This document shows, piece by piece, positions 1-7,992 of a stretch of 12,720 nt of DNA (position 1 is its first letter; every line of letters begins with the position of its first letter). The position numbers were made by a program, and so were the translations under genes. The stretch is from assembly GCA_003512875.1 (NCBI GenBank), contig DONZ01000160.1:1-12720 (forward strand). Reading direction: 5' to 3'. The notes beneath the pieces were generated by a model, which saw only the letters and a list, made by a program, of their open reading frames with translations, had not been told where the DNA came from and ran no database searches. This DNA comes from Desulfovibrio sp. (GTDB taxonomy: Bacteria; Desulfobacterota; Desulfovibrionia; Desulfovibrionales; Desulfovibrionaceae).

Positions 1-1854
1 ATCTTGACAGTGAAAAACGAACAAGCTTCCCGGGTTTCGCAGGTTCTTTTGAGTCACGGCATTCCCGTTGTCAGCCAAGGCAGTTTGGGCTTGAAAGAAC
101 ACCCCGTCATCGTTGAAATGATGGCTTTTCTGCGTTTTTTGGCAAATCCTCTGGACGACGGCGCTTTTTGCCAAGTCCTTTTAAGCCGGCATATTTTTCC
201 TGAAGATTTTTACTCCGCCTTTCCTGCGGAAGAAGTATGGAATTTTTTGATTGCCGAACGCAAAGGGGCTTGTTTTAATGCCTTCAGAGAAAAATATCCT
301 CTTTTGTGGCAAACATATTTTCATGTGCTTGTAGACGGCGCAAGCCTTTTGACAGCGTATGACACATTGTGCGAACTGTATGAACGCATGGCGGTACTGG
401 AGAGAAATCCCGACGCTTCCTTATATTTGCTGCGCCTGAAAGAACTTGCGTATTTGGCGGAAGAGAACGGCATTGTCGATATAAACGCCTTTCTGTCGTG
501 GTGGGAGGAAAACGGGGATGAGGAAAAAGCCCCTTTGCCTGAAGGTTTGAATTCCGTTTCCGTTTTAACCATTCATAAATCAAAAGGCTTGGAATATGAC
601 GCCGTTATTGTTCCATGGCATGATTTCAGGATCGCCGTTCCGGACAATGTTCAAAAAATGAGCATTCCTTACGGGGGTAAAACGTATACCGTTTATTCCG
701 CGCTGAACAAAGAATGCGCGGAACGTTACGAGCAAGCGCTTCTGGAGAAAGTCAAAGAAAGCATTAATGATACGTATGTCGCTTGGACAAGGGCTAAATC
801 TGAATTGCATATTTTTATGCCTGCTGTTTGCAGGGAAAAAACGGAGAGGAATTTTTACCGTTTTATGGGCGCATTGCTTCATGAGCTTGAGAAATCTCCG
901 GAAATGGAATTGGATAAAAATGAAAACCTGCTGCGGTTTGGCAAGCAATCCGATTTTCCAATTATTTCTGAAGAGAGCTTGCAGCTTGCGAAGTATGCCC
1001 TTTTTGGGGATGAAACGTATGAGGGCTTGCAGGAAAACAAAAAACAAGCTGTCGATTTGCTGCTTGCCGGCTATATGGTGAAAAATGGCGGCGGCGACGA
1101 TTTGAAACTCAGGATATTGGCTGATGATGCGTTCCATGTTGCCAAAAAACTTTCGCATATTCTTTGCCCTTTCCGAAAGGAAAAGGAAAAAGAGAGGGAA
1201 ACAAAGGCAAAACCGAAAGAAACGGTCGATTATGAACACAGCATGGGCTGGCTGCCGCAGCTTCGTATTTTCCGCTCCGATTTGGAGGAAGTGCAGGGGC
1301 ATAAGAAATTATCCGCTAACAAACGGGGAACGCTTATTCACAAGAGTCTGGAGTATTTAGTGCTTTCCGGGAATATTGCCGAGGATTGCAAACGGGCGGT
1401 GTATGAGGCGATGAAATATTTGCCTTTTGGGCGTTTTTTGGACAGCGGCGGGCAAAACATTGTTTCAGGCAATGCTTCCCAATATGAAGTTTTGTATGAT
1501 GAAGTGCAAAAAGATTTGCGGTGGTTCGCTTCTTTGGAAGAACCGTTTGGCGGTGCCGCTTTGTGGTTTAAATATGGGTATAAGGAACACGGGATTGCCG
1601 ATGAAAAAGGCAGCTTGTTCCGCGTGGACCTGTTGGTGGAAATACCGGAGCGGCTCCGCGGGGAATATCAGGATATCGCCTATATAGCCGTCGATTATAA
1701 AACAGGATATGCGGGAGAGGATTTGCCGATAAAGAGCAATAGGGAGCAAATTCTGAATTATGTCGAATTGTTGGCAAAAGCGACAGGGAAAAAGGCGGTC
1801 GGGTTATTGGTGTATTTGGATGTGCGGAAATGCTGTATTGTAGAGAGTGAATAA
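1..1854 (+). CDS. addA: AddA/RecB-like UvrD-type helicase-nuclease, C-terminal part (5' end outside window)
   Basis: This is the helicase-nuclease subunit of an AddAB/RecBCD-type enzyme that unwinds and resects double-strand DNA ends for RecA-dependent repair. The frame is open to the left edge, and the first residues (ILTVKNEQASRV) already lie in the motif IV region of superfamily 1 helicases, so the Walker A half is missing from the window and the true start is upstream. Counting from the TTG codon at position 4, motif V (TIHKSKGLEYD) lies near residues 189-199 and motif VI (VAWTRAK) near 259-265. A C-terminal RecB-type nuclease domain follows: GTLIHKSLE with H446, RVDLL with D542 and DYKTG with D564/K566, the usual H-D-DxK order of the PD-(D/E)XK fold. 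It ends with TAA two bases before the ATG of the AddB-like gene, so the two are almost certainly co-transcribed. The family is certain; AddA rather than RecB is inferred from the partner. Confidence 0.9.
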   Translation: MLTVKNEQASRVSQVLLSHGIPVVSQGSLGLKEHPVIVEMMAFLRFLANPLDDGAFCQVLLSRHIFPEDFYSAFPAEEVWNFLIAERKGACFNAFREKYPLLWQTYFHVLVDGASLLTAYDTLCELYERMAVLERNPDASLYLLRLKELAYLAEENGIVDINAFLSWWEENGDEEKAPLPEGLNSVSVLTIHKSKGLEYDAVIVPWHDFRIAVPDNVQKMSIPYGGKTYTVYSALNKECAERYEQALLEKVKESINDTYVAWTRAKSELHIFMPAVCREKTERNFYRFMGALLHELEKSPEMELDKNENLLRFGKQSDFPIISEESLQLAKYALFGDETYEGLQENKKQAVDLLLAGYMVKNGGGDDLKLRILADDAFHVAKKLSHILCPFRKEKEKERETKAKPKETVDYEHSMGWLPQLRIFRSDLEEVQGHKKLSANKRGTLIHKSLEYLVLSGNIAEDCKRAVYEAMKYLPFGRFLDSGGQNIVSGNASQYEVLYDEVQKDLRWFASLEEPFGGAALWFKYGYKEHGIADEKGSLFRVDLLVEIPERLRGEYQDIAYIAVDYKTGYAGEDLPIKSNREQILNYVELLAKATGKKAVGLLVYLDVRKCCIVESE

Positions 1855-1856
1855 CC

Positions 1857-4800
1857 ATGCGTCAGTATTGTAAAAAGTATAGGCAAAACGAACAGAATCC
1901 GTTTGCGGTTGTTTCTTGGCAAGATGATTTTCTTTATAAGCTTCAAGAACTTGTCGATTGTTTCATACAAGAGCGAAATATTTCCATGCAGGACATAGTG
2001 CTTGTTTTTCCGAATGCCAGACCCAAACGGTATTTGACCGCGCGCTATAAAAAATCGGCAGGGCAGAAACAACAGGCAGGCATTTTGCCGCAGATTTACA
2101 CAAGCTCGGAATTTTATGCGCTTTGCCTGCATCATTTCGAGCGCGGGCAGTCCTTGTTTTCAGAGCAGGAACCTTTGGATAGGTATGCGAAATTATATGA
2201 AATCGTAAAAAATATTTTGCAAAAGAAAAGAAATACCCACTTTTCAGCCAGCGTGGAAATCCGGCAATTGGAAGCCAGTGAAACAGATGTTTCTTATAAA
2301 AAAGAAGAAAACGGCGTTTTGCAAATGGCGAAATTCTACCCATGGGCGGAAAGCCTTGACATGCTGTTTGAAGAATGTTTTCAGCATTTGATTTTTCCAA
2401 GGAATATTGAATATGCCGACGGGGAGGTTTCTCCCTTCGCCCAAAGCCTGCTTGCCGATTTAAAAGAAATTTTCACGGAATATGTGCGTTCCATGCAGGA
2501 AAAAAGACAATCAACGCCGGCGTACGGTCTTTTTCGGACAGCCCGCTATATCCAGTCCTATTATCAATATCAAGATGGAAAAACGCCTGACATCGCAGAT
2601 ATGCCTTTTGAAAAAAATAAGGGAGATGCGGAGTGTTTTTCTGATTTCACGCCCTATTTATTGCAGGGAAAATGCATTATTTTCGCAGGGTTCGTGTCTG
2701 TTTCGCAGGCGGAGGAAGTGATTTTGAAATATTTTTGGGAGCGGGGCGCCTGCCTTTGCTTTCATACGGACAGCCGCCTTGTGACCGATATCCGGGCTTT
2801 GCATTATTCCTGCGAAGAGCATGGGAAATGGCTGCAAAAATGGCGGGCAGAGGCTTATTTATTGGGCGCCGGCGGGGAAAGAAAACCCAAAATTTCTTTT
2901 TTGCCCGCTTATGATGTCCATTCGCAGCTGCAAAGTTTAAAAAAAGACATCATGCCTTATATTGAAACTGCGCAGGAACGTGATGATTACTGTGCCGTTG
3001 TTTTGCCGAACCCGTCTTTGCTCATGCCTGTTTTGCATGAGCTTCCCAATAAGAATATCAATATATCCCTTGGCTATCCCATACAAAGAACGCTGCTTTG
3101 GCAGTTTATGGAATGTATTTTCACTTTGCAGCTGCAAAAAAAAGAAAATGCGGGCGGGTATTCATACCGGGCGGAAGATTTGCGCGCCTTATTGCGGCAT
3201 CCCTACGCGAAAATGCTTTTGGGGCAGGGCAAGCAGGGAAATTCCAAGGCAAGGGCGGAGCAAGCCGCTGTTTCCGATGATAATTTCAGCACATGGCGTA
3301 AAGTTTTGTATTATGCGGAAAAAAAATTGGCGGAACAAGGCGTGTATGCGGATTGTGCCGATTTTGTACAAAATACGCTTTTTGATTTGGATAATGAAAA
3401 CCTGCCCTATGCGTTGAATGAAACCTTGGAAGAATTTATTGACAATTTTTTCGCTTTGACGGTTTTTTCATGGGAACAAGTTGAAAATTTGCGTGATATC
3501 GGCGAACGGCTTTATGCGTTGATTGATTTTTTAATACGTTACGGAGCCGGGGTTTGGTATCGTTTTCCTTTGGATAAGGAAGGGCTTGTGCGATTTTTGC
3601 AAAACACCGTGCCTTCCGTCATGCAAAACGGCATGGCGGAAAAGGTACTTCCTTTGAAAGTGTTATACGGTATTGTGGAACAGCTTGTTCATGCGGAACG
3701 TGTTCCTTTTGAGGCGGATCCGTTAACCGGTTTGCAGGTTCTCGGCATGCTTGAAACCCGCTTGCTTCGTTTTGAAAATGTTTTTGTACTTGACTGCATT
3801 GAGAGCGCTTTGCCCGCCCAGCAGAACCAAGATCCGCTGATGCCCGATTCCCTTCGGAATATGATTGGTTTGCCGGATAGGCACAGCCGGGAGATTTTGG
3901 TCGCCCATACCTTTTACCGGCTTATCAATGGGGCGGAAAACGTGTACTGCTATTGGCAGGAAGGCGTGCTTTCTTCAGAAATTCAAAGTTCAAAAAATAT
4001 CCGTTCCCGCTTTATTGAGGAATTGATTTGGGAAAAAGAAAAGAACAATAAAAAAGAGGGGATAAGCACTCCTTTTCTAAGGGCTGCTGATTGCGGTTTC
4101 AATGTTCCCGAACGGCGGAAAAAACGCGGTATTCCGATGAACGGCGCTCTATTTGCCGCGCTGGAGAATGTTCTTGCGTTCGGGCTTTCCGCAAAAGGTT
4201 TGAACGCGTATTTGCAATGCCCTGTAAAGTTTTATTATCAGTATTTGGCGAAAATAGGCGGAAAGGAAGAGCCGGAAGCGGGAGACAATCATTCGCTTTT
4301 CGGAACGAAAATCCATGAACTGTTAAAAGAACAGTATCAAGGCAAAAGCCGTGTCAAGCATGATGAGGCGTTCGCCCGGCAGCTGCTGCAGGGTTTTCAT
4401 AAAAAATTCAACAAGAAAAACTGGCAGGAGTATTTTTCCGCCGAAAGTTATTTCATGCTTCAGGAATCCGGGAAATACTTTTTGAACAAATATTGTCAGG
4501 AAATGCCCAGCCAGCTTGAAATCCTTGCATTGGAACAGCAGTTTTCCCATTTATTGCAGCATGGGGCTTTTTCTGTTCCCGTTCATTTGATAGGATATGC
4601 CGACAGAATAGATAAGCGGGATGACAGTTATTGGATTGTCGATTATAAAACGACGAAAATCAATAAAAAGCAGGCGGCAATATGGAAAAATGAGAGCCTG
4701 CTGCATGAGTTGGCAGAAATGAACGGAAATTGGCAGGAAGAAAAGGCGGAGCACTGCTTTGAAGAATTGGCGGCGGAGCTTTCCGATATTCAATTGCCTT

Positions 4801-5096
4801 TTTATTTGTATTTGTTTGCAAGAGATTTTATTGATAAGCAAAACCGTGTTGATGGGAATGCGAACATTAATGCGTCTTGGATATTTTTAAGCGAGCGGAA
4901 AGAACCCTGTGAGCTTGCTCTTGTTTCTGAAAATGTCAAAAGCGGGCGGACAACGTGGGAGATATTGAAAGATATGCGGGAAAAGCATATGGATACTATC
5001 CTGCATTTTATCTTGAACCACATGGCAAAGGAAAAAAAATGGAAATGCAAAGAGGGCAAGTATTGCGGATATTGTCCGTTTGCCGAATATTGTTAA
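1857..5096 (+). CDS. addB: AddB-like PD-(D/E)XK nuclease with iron-sulfur cysteines
   Basis: This 1079-residue protein is the likely partner of the upstream helicase-nuclease in a double-strand-end resection complex. The C-terminal third carries a RecB-family nuclease domain: LNAYLQCPVKFYY with C788, GTKIHELL with H820, GYADRID with D916 and VDYKTT with D929/K931. The protein ends in a cysteine cluster with C1070, C1073 and C1079. One upstream cysteine plus C-X2-C-X5-C at the C-terminus matches the spacing of the 4Fe-4S staple described in Bacillus AddB. The N-terminal part (VFPNARPKRYL, then ILPQIYTSSEFY) resembles the degenerate helicase-like part of AddB proteins; I see no Walker A motif, unlike Bacillus AddB. 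The ATG lies two bases after the preceding stop, with only a weak purine-rich stretch (GAGAGTGA) in front, which suggests translational coupling. The gene order is helicase first, the reverse of Bacillus addB-addA. Family assignment is firm; the exact subtype is less so. Confidence 0.87.
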   Translation: MRQYCKKYRQNEQNPFAVVSWQDDFLYKLQELVDCFIQERNISMQDIVLVFPNARPKRYLTARYKKSAGQKQQAGILPQIYTSSEFYALCLHHFERGQSLFSEQEPLDRYAKLYEIVKNILQKKRNTHFSASVEIRQLEASETDVSYKKEENGVLQMAKFYPWAESLDMLFEECFQHLIFPRNIEYADGEVSPFAQSLLADLKEIFTEYVRSMQEKRQSTPAYGLFRTARYIQSYYQYQDGKTPDIADMPFEKNKGDAECFSDFTPYLLQGKCIIFAGFVSVSQAEEVILKYFWERGACLCFHTDSRLVTDIRALHYSCEEHGKWLQKWRAEAYLLGAGGERKPKISFLPAYDVHSQLQSLKKDIMPYIETAQERDDYCAVVLPNPSLLMPVLHELPNKNINISLGYPIQRTLLWQFMECIFTLQLQKKENAGGYSYRAEDLRALLRHPYAKMLLGQGKQGNSKARAEQAAVSDDNFSTWRKVLYYAEKKLAEQGVYADCADFVQNTLFDLDNENLPYALNETLEEFIDNFFALTVFSWEQVENLRDIGERLYALIDFLIRYGAGVWYRFPLDKEGLVRFLQNTVPSVMQNGMAEKVLPLKVLYGIVEQLVHAERVPFEADPLTGLQVLGMLETRLLRFENVFVLDCIESALPAQQNQDPLMPDSLRNMIGLPDRHSREILVAHTFYRLINGAENVYCYWQEGVLSSEIQSSKNIRSRFIEELIWEKEKNNKKEGISTPFLRAADCGFNVPERRKKRGIPMNGALFAALENVLAFGLSAKGLNAYLQCPVKFYYQYLAKIGGKEEPEAGDNHSLFGTKIHELLKEQYQGKSRVKHDEAFARQLLQGFHKKFNKKNWQEYFSAESYFMLQESGKYFLNKYCQEMPSQLEILALEQQFSHLLQHGAFSVPVHLIGYADRIDKRDDSYWIVDYKTTKINKKQAAIWKNESLLHELAEMNGNWQEEKAEHCFEELAAELSDIQLPFYLYLFARDFIDKQNRVDGNANINASWIFLSERKEPCELALVSENVKSGRTTWEILKDMREKHMDTILHFILNHMAKEKKWKCKEGKYCGYCPFAEYC

Positions 5097-5098
5097 AG

Positions 5099-5122
5099 AA
5101 AAAGGGGCGCGGCGCCCCTTTT
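5099..5122 (+). terminator. Rho-independent terminator of the addAB unit
   Basis: Directly after the addB-like stop codon, the arms AAAAGGGGCG (5100-5109) and CGCCCCTTTT (5113-5122) form a GC-rich stem with a three-base loop, and the right arm ends in a short T run. The position just behind the TAA, in front of a convergent gene, fits a terminator for the + strand unit. Only four T residues follow the GC part, so it may work together with the second hairpin 17 bases downstream. Confidence 0.75.
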
Positions 5123-5131
5123 CGGTTATAC

Positions 5132-5166
5132 AAAAAAACACCCGCATAAGCGGGTGAATTTTTTTT
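5132..5166. terminator. Bidirectional rho-independent terminator between convergent units
   Basis: A perfect 7-bp stem, CACCCGC (5139-5145) and GCGGGTG (5150-5156), encloses an ATAA loop. Seven A residues (5132-5138) lie on its left and, after AA, eight T residues (5159-5166) on its right. Each strand therefore reads as hairpin plus U tract, so it can stop transcripts from addAB on the + strand and from the symporter genes on the - strand. Its right T tract overlaps the stop codon of the symporter gene at 5165. Confidence 0.88.
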
Positions 5167-6532
5167 AAAAGAACCGTGAATAGCCTTGCAAAATGATGAT
5201 ACCGATGATGAACGGCAAAATATAGGCAAGATAAAAATACAGCCATTTTGGGAATTTCGCCCCGCTTCCCGTGTCGGCTTCTTTGCAGAAGTTTTCAAAG
5301 CCCCAGCCGGATTTATGGGTACAGAACAATAAGAGAATCAATCCTCCGAGAGGCAGTATATTGTTGCTTACGATGAAGTCCAAAAGGTCGAGAATGACGG
5401 AACCTTCGCCGAATGGTTTGATGCCGCTCCAGACGCTGAAGCCCAGAATACAAGGAAGAATAAGGAAGAACATGGCGCCGAAATTGATATTGATGGATTT
5501 TTTCCTGCTCCAGTGCAGGGCGTCCATGCTGTAAGCGATAATGCTTTCCATAACGCCGATAACGGTTGTCAGGGCTGCGAAAGACATGAAAACGAAGAAC
5601 AACGTGCCCCAAAACAAACCGCCGTTCATTTCATTGAAAACGTTGGGCAAGGTGATAAAAATAAGGCTTGGACCCGCGCCCGGCTCAACCCCGAACGTGA
5701 AACAGGCAGGGAAAATGATGATACCTGCCATGAAGGCGACAAAGGTGTCCAATGCGCCGATGTACAGAGCTTCGCCGGTGAGAGATTTTTCCTTATTGAG
5801 GTAAGAGCCGAAAATCATCATGCCGCCCATGCCGACGCTGAGAGTGAAGAACGCTTGGTTCATGGCGTCGTTAATCATATTGAAAAGACCCGCTTCCTGA
5901 ATTTTTTCAAAGTTAGGGGCGAGATAAAACGTCAAGCCTTCCTTCACGCCCGAAAGGGTGAGCGAATGCCCTGCAAGAACGAGGAGAATGAATAAAAGAC
6001 CCATCATCATGAATTTTGCATAGCGTTCAATGCCTTTTTGCACGCCGAGGGCGCAAATCACATAGCAAATGCCCGTGACGATAAGCCCCCAGACATACAT
6101 GGGGATCGGCTGCGCGAGCATATTTTCAAAATACGCGCCGACTTCCTGCGGGTTCAGCGGGGCGAGGGTGCCGATGGCGATATTGTAGCAATAACTGACA
6201 AGCCAGCCTGCAATGGGAATATAAAACATCATCAAAACAAACGGACCAACGTAACCGAACCAGCTGAACATGCGCCAGCCCTTGGTTGGGCTGAGTTCAT
6301 GATAACAGCGCGCCATTGTTTTTTGCGAGGCGCGTCCTGCGGAAAACTCCATGACCATGATAGGCAAGCTTACTGCAAGCAAAAAGAAAAAGTAGGCGGC
6401 AAGGAAGAGAAGTCCTCCGTATTTGCCGACGACATAGGGAAAACGCCAAACGTTTCCAAGCCCGATGGCACAGCCTGCGGAAAGCAGAAGAAAGCCTAAG
6501 CGTGATGCGAGTTGATCTCTTGTTTTGTTCAT
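5165..6532 (-). CDS. NSS (SNF) family sodium-coupled symporter, copy 1
   Basis: This 455-residue membrane protein belongs to the neurotransmitter:sodium symporter family (LeuT fold), which imports amino acids or related solutes with Na+ across the inner membrane. TM1 carries GCAIGLGNVWRFPY; by chance the numbering equals LeuT, with G20, A22 and N27 at sodium-site positions and R30 at the extracellular gate. TM6 shows QAFFTLSVG with T230, TM7 has LDTFVAF with D262, and TM8 has AALTT. The acidic residue D262 fits the chloride-independent bacterial group, where an Asp or Glu takes the role of chloride. About 450 residues suits the 11-TM bacterial type. The start is supported by AAGGA six bases before the ATG. 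It follows NSS copy 2 after a 27-base gap and shares more than half of its residues with it by eye. The substrate cannot be inferred. Confidence 0.93.
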   Translation of the reverse strand: MNKTRDQLASRLGFLLLSAGCAIGLGNVWRFPYVVGKYGGLLFLAAYFFFLLAVSLPIMVMEFSAGRASQKTMARCYHELSPTKGWRMFSWFGYVGPFVLMMFYIPIAGWLVSYCYNIAIGTLAPLNPQEVGAYFENMLAQPIPMYVWGLIVTGICYVICALGVQKGIERYAKFMMMGLLFILLVLAGHSLTLSGVKEGLTFYLAPNFEKIQEAGLFNMINDAMNQAFFTLSVGMGGMMIFGSYLNKEKSLTGEALYIGALDTFVAFMAGIIIFPACFTFGVEPGAGPSLIFITLPNVFNEMNGGLFWGTLFFVFMSFAALTTVIGVMESIIAYSMDALHWSRKKSININFGAMFFLILPCILGFSVWSGIKPFGEGSVILDLLDFIVSNNILPLGGLILLLFCTHKSGWGFENFCKEADTGSGAKFPKWLYFYLAYILPFIIGIIILQGYSRFF

Positions 6533-6559
6533 AAAAAATCCTTATTTGCTGTTTCTGGG

Positions 6560-7930
6560 TTAGAAAAAACGGGCATATCCCTGAATGAAGACAAAGAACA
6601 TGATGGCAGGCAAGATATAACTCAGGTAAAACCGCAGGCAGCGGGGGAATTTCATGCCTTCGCCGATATTCGCTTCTTCAAGGAATTTATCGTATCCCCA
6701 ACCGTAACGGCTTGTGCAGAAAAGAAGAATGAGAAAAGAGCCGATAGGCAGCATGTTGTTGCTGATGATAAAATCTTCCAAATCCAAAATATTGGAACCC
6801 TCGCCTAAGGGGGCGATATGCGACCAGATGTTGAAACCGAAAATACAGGGGAGCATGAGAACGGTAATGGAAACACCCGTCACAACGGTCGCTTTTCTGC
6901 GTGACCATTCGTGCACGTCCATATAATAGGAAATGATGTTTTCAAAAACAGCAATGACAGTGGTGAGGGAAGCCGCCGCCATAAAAATGAAGAATAATGT
7001 TCCCCAGAAATTACCGGCGGGCATTTCATTAAAAACGTTCGGAAGCGTGATGAAAATTAGTCCGGGACCGGCATTGGGCTGAACCCCGTAAGTGAAGCAG
7101 GCGGGGAAAATGATGAAACCTGCCATAATGGCGACGAACGTATCCAAACCCACGATATAAACGGCTTCGCCGGTGAGGGCTTTGTTTTTGTTGAGGTATG
7201 AACCGAAAATCAGCATAGCCCCGATACCGACGCTCAAGGTGAAAAATGCTTGGTTCATGGCGTCGTTGACCATATTGAAAAAGCCCGCGCTCATCACCCG
7301 TTCCCAAGAGGGAGCAAGGTAAAAACGTATGCCTTCGCTGGCGCCGGAAAGGGAAAGGGAATTTCCTGCAAGCACGATCAACAGAACGAGTAAGCCGAGC
7401 ATGAGGATTTTAACGATTTTTTCAACGCCTTTTTGCACTCCGAGAGAGCAGACGCCGACGCCGATTGCGATGACAAGCAAAGACCAGCTGATCATGGGTA
7501 TCGGTTCTGCAAGCATGGTGCCGAAAAACGTGCCTACTTCCTGCGGAGGCAAGTTCAGAGCCCCCGTCGCCGTGTGATAGCAGTAGGCGATAAGCCAGCT
7601 TGAAACCGGCACATAGAACATCATCAGTATGGTTGAACCGATAAGTGCGAAACAGCCTGATTTATGCCATTTTGTACCGATAGGTTCAAGCATGTGCAGG
7701 GCATTGCCCATATTTTTTCGGGAAGCGCGCCCGATGGCAAATTCCATGATGATGATAGGAAGCCCCACGGCAAGCAAGAAGAAAAAATAGGTTGCTAAAA
7801 AGTATGCGCCGCCATAAAGCCCCGCAATATAAGGAAAACGCCAAACGTTTCCAAGTCCGATGGCACAGCCGGCTGAAAGGAGCAGAAAGCCGAGGCGTGT
7901 GGCAAGTTCTTCTCTTGATTGTTTCGTCAT
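6560..7930 (-). CDS. NSS (SNF) family sodium-coupled symporter, copy 2
   Basis: This 456-residue paralogue of the downstream gene is also an NSS-family Na+:solute symporter of about 11 TM segments. It repeats all family signatures one residue later than in copy 1: GCAIGLGNVWRFPY in TM1 (N28, R31), QAFFTLSVG in TM6, LDTFVAI in TM7 (D263) and SLTTVIAV in TM8. The proteins differ most around residues 80-130 and 355-400, the loop between TM2 and TM3 and the region after TM8, so their substrates or affinities may differ. AAAGGG seven bases before the ATG supports the start. It lies 62 bases behind nhaC and 27 bases before copy 1, all on the same strand. A possible promoter sits in the 62-base gap, so the pair may be transcribed both with nhaC and on its own. 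Likely substrates are amino acids, from family knowledge only. Confidence 0.93.
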   Translation of the reverse strand: MTKQSREELATRLGFLLLSAGCAIGLGNVWRFPYIAGLYGGAYFLATYFFFLLAVGLPIIIMEFAIGRASRKNMGNALHMLEPIGTKWHKSGCFALIGSTILMMFYVPVSSWLIAYCYHTATGALNLPPQEVGTFFGTMLAEPIPMISWSLLVIAIGVGVCSLGVQKGVEKIVKILMLGLLVLLIVLAGNSLSLSGASEGIRFYLAPSWERVMSAGFFNMVNDAMNQAFFTLSVGIGAMLIFGSYLNKNKALTGEAVYIVGLDTFVAIMAGFIIFPACFTYGVQPNAGPGLIFITLPNVFNEMPAGNFWGTLFFIFMAAASLTTVIAVFENIISYYMDVHEWSRRKATVVTGVSITVLMLPCIFGFNIWSHIAPLGEGSNILDLEDFIISNNMLPIGSFLILLFCTSRYGWGYDKFLEEANIGEGMKFPRCLRFYLSYILPAIMFFVFIQGYARFF

Positions 7931-7954
7931 AAGTTAACCCTTTGTAAAGTATTT

Positions 7955-7983
7955 AGTCTAGCAGAGGAGTAAAGGAATTTCAA
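7955..7983 (-). promoter_or_regulatory. Possible sigma-70-type promoter for the NSS pair
   Basis: On the minus strand, TTGAAA (7978-7983) and TAGACT (7955-7960) are separated by 17 bases, giving a good -35 and a fair -10 at ideal spacing. The -10 lies about 25 bases before the NSS copy 2 start codon, leaving room for the AAAGGG ribosome binding site. No terminator is visible between nhaC and this site, so it would add to read-through rather than replace it. This is a motif match only. Confidence 0.4.
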
Positions 7984-7992
7984 TATAAACTT

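Noticed and set aside
4..6. TTG at position 4 as the start of the helicase gene
   Set aside because: The frame is open to the edge and the first residues are mid-domain helicase sequence; the Walker A half must lie upstream.
580..1302. A 240-codon open frame on the minus strand inside the addA-like gene
   Set aside because: It is antisense to a gene with clear helicase motifs; its composition (Phe/Ile/Arg-rich, no domain) is what the reverse of a real coding frame gives.
5513..5995. A 160-codon open frame on the plus strand inside NSS copy 1, and similar frames at 6038-6499 and 11381-11701
   Set aside because: They are antisense to conserved membrane proteins, rich in charged and His/Asn residues with no recognisable fold, and lack a ribosome binding site context.
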